The translations under genes and the position numbers were made by a program. Positions 8,103-13,939 of a stretch of DNA of 15,130 nucleotides are shown piece by piece; positions within the stretch are counted from its first letter, which is position 1, and each line of letters begins with the position of its first letter. The notes beneath the pieces were generated by a model. It was not told where the DNA came from. It was given only the letters and a program-made list of their open reading frames with translations, and ran no database searches. The DNA comes from an uncultured Catenibacterium sp. (lineage in GTDB: Bacteria; Bacillota_I; Bacilli_A; Erysipelotrichales; Coprobacillaceae), in the NCBI RefSeq assembly GCF_900764565.1, contig NZ_CAAFOM010000310.1, forward strand, positions 1 through 15,130, given 5' to 3'.

Positions 8103-8927
8103 TTAGCAAATACCTAATAGTGATAAAACGATTCCTAATGCAACGATACCAAAGATAATAGCAATAACGTTGACTTTCTTATTTAATAGCTTATAGCATC
8201 CAAATGTCATTAATAATGGAACAATACCTTTAAAGATACTATCAAGAGCTGACTGAACATTCATTAAAGACTGTCCCTTCATCTTAAATTCAAGAATTGT
8301 TTTAAAGATAACAGTATTGCTTGTCATAGCACCGACCATGATTAAACCAACAATACCAGCTGCTTTAGTAAGGATTTCAATCATACCGTTAGCGTATAAT
8401 TTTTCAATATACTTAGCACCTAAAGAGTATCCTAAGCATGCACCATAGTATCTGCATAAGAAGTTTGGTACGTTGAATAATACTAAGAAGAGGATTGGAG
8501 CAAGAATGTTACCAGCATTTGCGAAACCAATGGCTAGACCTGCACATACAACTCTCCATACACCCCAGAATAATGAGTCACCAATACCAGCTAAAGGACC
8601 CATTAAACTTGTTTTAATAGAACCAATGGCAGTTGCATCAAAGTCTGGTTTTTCACTGTTTTCTTTTTCCATTGAGCCAGCAATACCCATTACAAATGAT
8701 GCCATAGGTACTGTAGTACTGAAGTAAGAGACATGTCTTGCAAGAGCTTCACGTCTTTTCTTTTCATCATTCTTATAGAAATGGTTGATGAATGGAATCA
8801 TAGCATAACAGAAACCAGCACCACCCATAGTAACTGGGTTAACAGATGCATACATAGCACCTGATCTCCAGAACATCTTTCTGATTAATTTCTTTTCTTC
8901 TTTATCAATGTTATTCATTAGTTTCAT
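8103..8927 (-). CDS. PTS mannose/fructose/sorbose-family IID component
   Basis: A 274-residue membrane component of a mannose-family PTS, which forms the sugar channel with IIC. It begins with the typical cytosolic DKEEKKLIRKMFWRSG stretch and continues with conserved ASVNPVTMGGAGF and, in the middle, the glycine-rich SLMGPLAGIGDSLFWG; hydrophobic helices fill the C-terminal half, ending GIVLSLLGIC. The length is normal for the family. Its ATG overlaps the IIC stop by 4 bp (ATGA, 8927-8924) and AGGAGG lies about 10 nt upstream inside IIC, so translation is coupled. The sugar specificity cannot be read from the sequence. Confidence 0.93.
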   Translation of the reverse strand: MKLMNNIDKEEKKLIRKMFWRSGAMYASVNPVTMGGAGFCYAMIPFINHFYKNDEKKRREALARHVSYFSTTVPMASFVMGIAGSMEKENSEKPDFDATAIGSIKTSLMGPLAGIGDSLFWGVWRVVCAGLAIGFANAGNILAPILFLVLFNVPNFLCRYYGACLGYSLGAKYIEKLYANGMIEILTKAAGIVGLIMVGAMTSNTVIFKTILEFKMKGQSLMNVQSALDSIFKGIVPLLMTFGCYKLLNKKVNVIAIIFGIVALGIVLSLLGIC

Positions 8928-9724
8928 GCGAAAAAGTCCTCCTCTTCACTGTCATTAACTGTAGTATTTGCGACAGCTGGTTTAGCCATCATATCTTTTA
9001 ACTGCATATCACGCTGTGCTGTTACAAATGCGATAACAACACCTAATACTGCGATTGCGATTAATGGTAATTTTAAATAAGCGACTGCAACAAATCCGAA
9101 AATAAAGTAAATACCTATTTTCTTATCCCATAACATCTGCAGTAACATAGCCATACCTACAGCAGGAAGCATGTTACCAGCAACTGTTAAACCATTCATA
9201 ATAACTTTAGGGATTGACTGTAAGATTGTCTGTACAACATCAGATCCTAACCATACAGCGAAGAATGGAATTAAAGCATATAAACCATAGTGTAATGCCC
9301 ATAAACCAAAGTGAAGGGCTGTGATTGATTTGTCTTTACCTTCTAAAGCTAACTGTTCGAATTTTGGTGCGAATGGACCAATAACGAATGAGAAGATGAA
9401 GTTCATAAACTGAAGACCTAATACAGCAAGTGGGAATACGATTGGAATAATAGTACCAACATTACCACCCATCTGAATTGTGAATGCTGTAGCAAGACCT
9501 GCAGCAAGAGCTGGTTCAGCAGTACTTGAGATACCTACATTGACAACTCCCATAAAGATTGATTCTAATGATGCTCCAACTAATAAACCTGTCTGAACAT
9601 CTCCTAGCAATAAACCTGTAAGTGGTGCAACGACGATTGGTCTACTTAACATGACCATACCGAATAATTCATGTCCTGCAACGCCTACAAATACTGCCAC
9701 TGCGACGAAAAATGCATTTAACAT
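8924..9724 (-). CDS. PTS mannose/fructose/sorbose-family IIC component
   Basis: A 266-residue integral membrane permease subunit of the mannose-family PTS. Hydrophobic segments run through most of its length. Recognisable family parts are an early GHELFGMVMLSRPIVVAPL segment, then LLLGDVQTGLLVGASLE and the Gly/Ala-rich SSTAEPALAAGLATAF. The C-terminus is acidic (DSEEEDFFA) and cytosolic. AGGAGAG precedes the ATG. It sits 19 bp after IIB and overlaps IID by 4 bp, the standard IIA-IIB-IIC-IID gene order. Confidence 0.93.
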   Translation of the reverse strand: MLNAFFVAVAVFVGVAGHELFGMVMLSRPIVVAPLTGLLLGDVQTGLLVGASLESIFMGVVNVGISSTAEPALAAGLATAFTIQMGGNVGTIIPIVFPLAVLGLQFMNFIFSFVIGPFAPKFEQLALEGKDKSITALHFGLWALHYGLYALIPFFAVWLGSDVVQTILQSIPKVIMNGLTVAGNMLPAVGMAMLLQMLWDKKIGIYFIFGFVAVAYLKLPLIAIAVLGVVIAFVTAQRDMQLKDMMAKPAVANTTVNDSEEEDFFA

Positions 9725-9743
9725 AATAACTCTCTCCTATCTC

Positions 9744-10229
9744 TTATAAATTTTTTAATACGTTTGTAGCAAGTTTCTTTTCCATTGAAGGTGTACCCTG
9801 GAAGAATGTGTCTGGATATAATTCAACTAATTCCTTTAATGCATCTAATTCTTCTTGAGTCAACATAACTTCCTTAGTTAAAGTGATTTTTTCACCTGAA
9901 GTCATCTTTCCAGCGTTACCTAAGTTAACCTTTTCAATATTCTTGTATTTCTTACATAAAGTCACAGCATCACGAACTGTTGGTACAAGAACCATTAAGC
10001 GCATCTTTTCTGATCTAGGATCATCTAAGATAGATGAAACGCCTTCTACTGATTTGATAATACATTTGATACCTTCTGGTACTGCCATCTTTAATGACAT
10101 CTTCTGTAATTCATTAGATGCTGCTTCATCACTAGCAACAACTAATCCTTGAAGTTTAAGTTCTTTTGTCCAAGTCATAGCAACCTGTCCATGAATTAAT
10201 CTTTCGTCTACTCTTAAACAAACAATCAT
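9744..10229 (-). CDS. PTS mannose/fructose/sorbose-family IIB component
   Basis: A 161-residue cytosolic phosphocarrier that takes phosphate from IIA and gives it to the incoming sugar. The N-terminal RVDERLIHGQVAMTW holds the phosphorylated histidine (His13) in the usual RLIHGQV loop. The length and fold pattern match LevE/ManX-type IIB proteins. GAGAGG lies about 10 nt before the ATG. It starts 18 bp after the IIA stop. In LevR systems the IIB protein also phosphorylates and restrains the activator, so it is likely both transporter part and sensor here. Confidence 0.93.
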   Translation of the reverse strand: MIVCLRVDERLIHGQVAMTWTKELKLQGLVVASDEAASNELQKMSLKMAVPEGIKCIIKSVEGVSSILDDPRSEKMRLMVLVPTVRDAVTLCKKYKNIEKVNLGNAGKMTSGEKITLTKEVMLTQEELDALKELVELYPDTFFQGTPSMEKKLATNVLKNL

Positions 10230-10247
10230 TTTCTTTTCCTCTCTTTC

Positions 10248-10667
10248 TTATAGAAGAAAATCGTCATCGTTTTCTTCTGTTTTGTTTTCAAGTTCTACTA
10301 AGCATAATTGATTTCTGGCTTCTTCGATCTTAGCCTTTAAGAAATCATTCGTAAGTTTTTCTGGAGTCATAGTGACTTCAATAAGAATAGCAAGATTGAA
10401 TCCTGATACTAAGAAAGTGTTTTCCCTTACACAGTATGGAATCATCTTCTGATTGACACTTCCACCTTTAATATCTGTGAAGATGACTACTTCATCTTCC
10501 TGTGGAATCTTTGCGAAGTATTCTTCAATCTGCTCATTGATTGGCTTTTCTCCATCTACATAAGCTGTAATATAGTCAACGTTATCTACATTACCGATTA
10601 AGAATTCCATCGTTGATCTTGCACCTGAAGCAAGTAAACCATGTGTAGCTATTAAAATATGTCTCAT
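10248..10667 (-). CDS. PTS mannose/fructose/sorbose-family IIA component
   Basis: A 139-residue cytosolic IIA protein, phosphorylated by HPr. The N-terminal MRHILIATHGLLASG carries the phospho-histidine (His9) of the EIIA(Man) fold, and VVIFTDIKGGSVNQ is the conserved mid-domain strand and loop. IIA is a separate protein here, not fused to IIB as in E. coli ManX. A strong AAGGGGG ribosome site lies about 8 nt before the ATG. It is the first gene after two tandem sigma-54 promoters, the nearer of which is predicted to start transcription about 19 nt before the ATG. Confidence 0.93.
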   Translation of the reverse strand: MRHILIATHGLLASGARSTMEFLIGNVDNVDYITAYVDGEKPINEQIEEYFAKIPQEDEVVIFTDIKGGSVNQKMIPYCVRENTFLVSGFNLAILIEVTMTPEKLTNDFLKAKIEEARNQLCLVELENKTEENDDDFLL

Positions 10668-10696
10668 TTTGATATCCCCCTTACACTTATATAAGT

Positions 10697-10712
10697 TGCA
10701 ATTGTCATGCCA
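10697..10712 (-). promoter_or_regulatory. Sigma-54 promoter P3, proximal promoter of the PTS operon
   Basis: The minus strand reads TGGCATGACAATTGCA. The -24 GG and -12 GC are correctly spaced (consensus TGGCAC-N5-TTGCA), with one -24 box change (C to T). The predicted start, 12 bases past the -12 C, is a G near 10686, just before the IIA ribosome site. Confidence 0.85.
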
Positions 10713-10757
10713 ACTTTTAAGTTTTTTATTTTTTCTCCTTTCTTTTCACTTATATAC

Positions 10758-10773
10758 TGCAATTGACGTGCCA
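10758..10773 (-). promoter_or_regulatory. Sigma-54 promoter P2, distal promoter of the PTS operon
   Basis: The minus strand reads TGGCACGTCAATTGCA, a full match to the sigma-54 consensus. It begins 4 bases after the kinase stop codon and lies 61 bp upstream of P3. The predicted start is a G near 10747. Confidence 0.9.
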
Positions 10774-10777
10774 ACTT

Positions 10778-11734
10778 TTAGTTTTTATCAATTAATTCTT
10801 TAATTTCTTTTTCTTCTGGCATTACTCTTAATGCACCCTTCTTAGTTGTTACTAAAGAAGCAGCTGCATTCGCAAACTGAAGCATTTCTTTTAAATCTTC
10901 TTCAGTCATATTGTCTAAGCCGTTCTTAAGTACTGCATGAAGTGCACAAGCACCAAATGTATCACCTGCACCTGTTGTTTCTATCGTATTTTCATTTAAA
11001 TAAGGTTCCATAAATACTTTATGGTCACCATAGTAAGCAATACTGCCATTTGGACCAAGTGTGACATTGATAAGCTTTGCATGTGTTCTTTGTCTAATGA
11101 TTTCAATTCCTTGATCATAATCATCAGTCCCTGTAAGCCATTTAATCTCATTATCTGCAATCTTTAAGATATCGCATTGTTCAATACCATACCAGATCTG
11201 CTTAGCAGCGAGTTCTTCACTTTCCCATAAAGGTGGTCTTAAGTTAGGGTCAAAAGAAATAATCTTATTTTTCTTTTTGGCATAATCAATCATTGCATAA
11301 GTCGCAGACCTCACTGGTTCATCTGTCATAGATAAAGAACCAAAATGGAAGATACGGCAATTATCAATTAATTCATAATTCACTTCATCTTCCTTAAGCA
11401 TCATATCTGCCCCTGGCTTTCTATAGAAAGAGAAGCTGCGATCACCTGTTTCATCATTATCTACAAAAGCAAGTGTCGTCTTAGCGTTAGGATCAAGAAT
11501 AAGTCCAGATGCATCAACCTTCTGTTCTATAATGGTATTTTTTAATAGTTTACCAAACTCATCTTCCCCTACTTTTCCAATAAATGCGGTTTTATAACCT
11601 AATTTTCCAAGCATAGCAAGTACATTACAAGGTGCACCTCCTGGATTCGCTTCATAGATACGGTTGTTCTGTTCACTTAAACCATTTCTAGTGAAGTCTA
11701 TTAACAGTTCACCTGTTGCTGTTACATCGTACAT
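10778..11734 (-). CDS. PfkB-family sugar kinase, probably fructokinase
   Basis: A 318-residue ribokinase/PfkB-family kinase that should phosphorylate a free sugar, most likely fructose to fructose 6-phosphate, in the cytosol. The N-terminal signature PGGAPCN (31-37) is the sugar-binding region typical of fructokinases, and TTGAGDTFGA (253-262) holds the catalytic Asp258 and anion hole. The start is set at ATG 11734: GGAGG (11745-11741) is 6 nt upstream. A longer in-frame GTG at 11758 has no ribosome site and coincides with the predicted sigma-54 transcription start. It is the first gene of the regulon, read from P1, with no terminator before the PTS genes, so it can also feed transcripts into them. 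Fructose as substrate is inferred from motifs and context. Confidence 0.88.
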   Translation of the reverse strand: MYDVTATGELLIDFTRNGLSEQNNRIYEANPGGAPCNVLAMLGKLGYKTAFIGKVGEDEFGKLLKNTIIEQKVDASGLILDPNAKTTLAFVDNDETGDRSFSFYRKPGADMMLKEDEVNYELIDNCRIFHFGSLSMTDEPVRSATYAMIDYAKKKNKIISFDPNLRPPLWESEELAAKQIWYGIEQCDILKIADNEIKWLTGTDDYDQGIEIIRQRTHAKLINVTLGPNGSIAYYGDHKVFMEPYLNENTIETTGAGDTFGACALHAVLKNGLDNMTEEDLKEMLQFANAAASLVTTKKGALRVMPEEKEIKELIDKN

Positions 11735-11768
11735 AGAATACCTCCATTGTTTATTCACTTATATATAC

Positions 11769-11784
11769 TGCAATACATGTGCCA
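11769..11784 (-). promoter_or_regulatory. Sigma-54 promoter P1 of the kinase gene
   Basis: The minus strand reads TGGCACATGTATTGCA, with the -24 and -12 boxes both matching consensus. The predicted start is a G near 11758, giving a 24-nt leader that contains the GGAGG ribosome site. As in P2 and P3, the -12 box is followed by a TATATAAGTG stretch. Confidence 0.9.
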
Positions 11785-11800
11785 AGTTTGAGGTATAAGC

Positions 11801-11831
11801 AAAAAAATCTCACAGTTTTTTGCTATGAGAT
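11801..11831 (-). terminator. Terminator of the Hsp70-like gene
   Basis: On the minus strand ATCTCATAG, loop CAAAAAA, CTGTGAGAT, then seven T. The 9-bp stem has one T-G wobble. It starts 12 bases after the stop codon and ends 16 bases before sigma-54 promoter P1, isolating the sugar regulon from the genes to the right. Confidence 0.8.
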
Positions 11832-11843
11832 GGATTCATACTA

Positions 11844-12686
11844 CTATTCTATATATGGAATGATTTCTTCCACGTTATGATAATCATCTTTAAGGTAGAG
11901 AATATTATGGTCATAACCGATGTCTACTAGGTTTTCACAGAAATGACGAGGAATATCTATTTTAGTAAGATGATTGTTTATTCTTAGATATAGGGTATCT
12001 GTTTTAGTAAGAAAATAAGGTCTTTTGTTTCGATTTCCTTCTTCTTCATCTAGATATAAGACAATACTTTCTCTATTAGTAATACGATCATGAAGAATAA
12101 GAGCATCTTCTTCCTTCATATCTGCTTCTAATAGAATACAGCCTAAACGGATAAAGGACTTACTTGAAGTAATAATCCATTGATTAGATTTAAAAGGTGG
12201 TTGAGTAAAGTATTCTTTTAAATAATATCTGATTAAGTGTGAGGCATGAATGGTACCAAAGACAACTATATTAATATGCTGAGGATCTTCAATATGATGA
12301 CATGCTTCATCCAAAAAAGAATATAATATAAGTTTTAAGGGGTTAAGAATACTATCTAAATCATATAGAGTTAAATCCTGGTCTTCAAAATGATAAATGA
12401 CTTGTTGAAAATTATTCTCTTCTATAGCCTTCTTAATTGCTTGATTAGAAGACTTGAGCTGTTCTTGTACAACCGCATAGATATCTTTTGTATATTTTTC
12501 TAGAAGTGTATGATACATTGTCCATAAGTTGATATTCACACAATCTGTATATAATAGTTCAGAACAATTAGGACTACATTCACAAATTCCGTATGAACAA
12601 TTATTAAGGTTTATGACAAGATAAGGATCATTTGAAGGGTTATTTGTATAATGATAATAAGCAATTGGCTGATATGGGTTATTCAT
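11844..12686 (-). CDS. Degenerate Hsp70-like (actin-fold) protein lacking the first lobe
   Basis: A 280-residue protein with no annotation I can recall directly. Read in order it parallels the second half of an Hsp70 ATPase domain: NPYQPIAYYHY (3-13) for NEPTAAALAYG, YLVINLNNCSYG (22-33) for the phosphate-2 loop LVFDLGGGTFD, LTLYDLDSILNPL (105-117) for the subdomain IIB helix, NIVVFGTIHASHLIRYYLKEYF region (139-160) for VILVGGSTRIP, and IRLGCILLEAD for ALGAAIQA. The glycine-rich nucleotide loops are replaced, so ATP binding is doubtful. Domain I is missing. The start is ATG 12686 with AAAGGAG about 10 nt upstream; a longer TTG frame (12713) runs through that site and is rejected. It overlaps the preceding microprotein by 8 bp. 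The assignment is by eye and only moderately sure. Confidence 0.5.
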   Translation of the reverse strand: MNNPYQPIAYYHYTNNPSNDPYLVINLNNCSYGICECSPNCSELLYTDCVNINLWTMYHTLLEKYTKDIYAVVQEQLKSSNQAIKKAIEENNFQQVIYHFEDQDLTLYDLDSILNPLKLILYSFLDEACHHIEDPQHINIVVFGTIHASHLIRYYLKEYFTQPPFKSNQWIITSSKSFIRLGCILLEADMKEEDALILHDRITNRESIVLYLDEEEGNRNKRPYFLTKTDTLYLRINNHLTKIDIPRHFCENLVDIGYDHNILYLKDDYHNVEEIIPYIE

Positions 12687-12810
12687 GATTTTTGTTCTCC
12701 TTTGAGGGTACAATAAGCATTTTTTTACATTTTTCTGGATTTTCTAATATTTTCCATAATAGATTTCTTTTAGATAAAGGTAATCTAGAGACTGGTCGTT
12801 TTCGTTTCAT
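12679..12810 (-). CDS. 43-residue basic microprotein
   Basis: A short frame from ATG 12810, starting MKRKRPVSRLPLSKRNLLWK and ending KENKNHE. AAGGAG lies 8 nt before the ATG, which supports translation. The protein is highly basic (Lys/Arg), with no membrane segment or cysteine pair. Its last codons overlap the start of the Hsp70-like gene by 8 bp and contain that gene's ribosome site, so the two are co-translated. It may be a partner of that protein, a leader peptide, or the remains of its lost N-terminal lobe. I recognise no family. Confidence 0.5.
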   Translation of the reverse strand: MKRKRPVSRLPLSKRNLLWKILENPEKCKKMLIVPSKENKNHE

Positions 12811-12847
12811 ATTGTTTTCTCCTTCACCTATAATGTAAGTATTGATA

Positions 12848-13909
12848 TTATTCCCTAAAAAGAAACAAGCAGAACTTTTTGGCATAAAAAAAGTGACAAA
12901 ACGCAGGCGTTTCGTCACATAAAACAAAATGTTTTTGTCCTTCGCTAGTATTATAGATTCTTTTCATATAAATAGTCAACAATATTTTTAATAAATCCAT
13001 AAATCCATAAATAGATGTAAAGACATTATCATTATTGAAATACTCTCTATTCTCAATAAGTCTCCCATCCACAAAATCTTTCAATTCTGTAAATATCTTC
13101 TTCTTGAATACTTGGCTTGTACATATTTCATCAAACAAGAATAAGCTTGCCACAAAATCATGGATAATAGGATTAGTTATCTTTTTCTTTCTATTCCTTT
13201 TTGAGATAGATGGAACTGATGATAATAATGAAATAAGACTTTTATTAACTATAATTACCTTTTTCTTTTTATCATACATATGTGTATATACATATGGTTC
13301 CCTCAAAGTATTTAATAAACAATTATTATGTGCCGATGCATTTCTAATGAATTTCATTGGCCATAAAAGATTTCTAACAGTTTCATTAGAGTTTTCTGGA
13401 TACAATGTATAATACAATTCATAAAACTTGATGAAATCACCAAAAGATAATACTTCTACAAGATTCCAAGCAGCCCATTCATTTTCATATTTACGTATTA
13501 AATCAGAACATGCTGAATTAGATCTTTTTTGATTAAGATTATCTAATATAAATGGATATTTAGAAAACAGTTCTCTTACAATATGATACCCATCTTCTTT
13601 TTCATTCTTTGTAAGATCATCAATTAATTTGACTTTCAAAAAATGTTCTGTATGTAATGATATTCTGATAATCAATTCTCTTAAATACATATCCAGTTTA
13701 GCTAGTTCTACCAGATATGCAAATTCAAGATTAATATATTGATTCTTTGACACGTTATACTCAAATGATTTTTCATAAGATTTCAGTTTGAAATAGTACG
13801 TATTACATTGTAGATACTCTCGTGCTTCTTCCTTACTCATAATATTAAATTGAACATTCTTATCTTCGAGATTTTTCAATTGTTCATCTACAGAGTATTT
13901 AGATTTCAA
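12848..13909 (-). CDS. Abi_2 (AbiD/AbiF-like) HEPN protein with a frameshifted C-terminus
   Basis: A 353-residue frame of the Abi_2 family (phage abortive infection, AbiD/AbiF type). The N-terminus has the family pattern SVDEQLKNL, then EEAREYLQCNTYYFKLKSY; helices follow, and RNASAH (Arg189, His194) is the RNxxxH motif of HEPN ribonucleases, so RNA cleavage is the likely activity. The start is TTG 13909, 9 nt after AGGAGG; the upstream in-frame GTG (13927) would include the ribosome site itself. From about residue 304 the frame is shifted by an extra 8-bp repeat unit: the last 50 residues look random and are translated through the terminator. Without the extra unit the protein would be 316 residues ending GFIKNIVDYLYEKNL. 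The HEPN motif lies well before the shift, so activity may survive. It lies 30 bp after the ATPase gene in one operon. Confidence 0.85.
   Translation of the reverse strand: MKSKYSVDEQLKNLEDKNVQFNIMSKEEAREYLQCNTYYFKLKSYEKSFEYNVSKNQYINLEFAYLVELAKLDMYLRELIIRISLHTEHFLKVKLIDDLTKNEKEDGYHIVRELFSKYPFILDNLNQKRSNSACSDLIRKYENEWAAWNLVEVLSFGDFIKFYELYYTLYPENSNETVRNLLWPMKFIRNASAHNNCLLNTLREPYVYTHMYDKKKKVIIVNKSLISLLSSVPSISKRNRKKKITNPIIHDFVASLFLFDEICTSQVFKKKIFTELKDFVDGRLIENREYFNNDNVFTSIYGFMDLLKILLTIYMKRIYNTSEGQKHFVLCDETPAFCHFFYAKKFCLFLFRE
12886..12918 (-). terminator. Terminator of the ATPase-Abi operon
   Basis: On the minus strand GTGACGAAACGC, CT, GCGTTTTGTCAC, then seven T. The 12-bp stem has a single G-T wobble that pairs only in the minus-strand RNA, which fixes the direction. 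It lies inside the present Abi reading frame but 32 bases past the stop codon that the unshifted frame would use (12953-12951). Confidence 0.85.
12991..13012 (-). repeat. 8-bp tandem repeat inside the Abi gene
   Basis: The plus strand reads ATAAATCC, ATAAATCC, ATAAAT: 2.75 copies of an 8-bp unit. Because 8 is not a multiple of 3, gain or loss of one copy shifts the downstream reading frame. Removing one unit restores a short conserved-looking C-terminus and a stop just before the terminator. Confidence 0.9.
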
Positions 13910-13939
13910 TATTATTAACCTCCTCACATTTTCAATCAG

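Larger units (their letters stand above)
10684..10787 (-). repeat. Tandem duplication carrying two sigma-54 promoters
   Basis: Two direct copies of about 43 bp, 10684-10726 and 10747-10787, share CACTTATATA, TGCAATTG, TGCCAACTTTTA and GTTTTTT on the plus strand. They differ by a 2-bp indel and a few substitutions. Each copy contains one -24/-12 promoter. The upstream copy also covers the last codons of the kinase gene. Confidence 0.75.

Noticed and set aside
8473..8727. Plus-strand frame of 84 codons
   Set aside because: Antisense to the conserved PTS IID core; no ribosome site.
10668..10777. Intergenic region considered as a riboswitch or CcpA (cre) site
   Set aside because: It is fully explained by two sigma-54 promoters in a duplication; no TGWAANCGNTNWCA-like match or extended RNA fold was seen.
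12687..12713. Nine-codon N-terminal extension of the Hsp70-like protein starting at TTG 12713
   Set aside because: The extension is translated from the AAAGGAG ribosome site itself; ATG 12686 is properly spaced from it.
12811..12927. 39-codon N-terminal extension of the microprotein
   Set aside because: It is read from the terminator hairpin and the promoter/ribosome-site region; ATG 12810 with AAGGAG is the better start.
12886..13012. Hairpin and short tandem repeat considered as a small CRISPR remnant
   Set aside because: The 8-bp repeat has no spacers and the hairpin is a single terminator; no cas genes are nearby.
13035..13412. Plus-strand frame of 125 codons opposite the Abi gene
   Set aside because: Low-complexity Phe/Leu-rich shadow over the HEPN region; no ribosome site or family resemblance.
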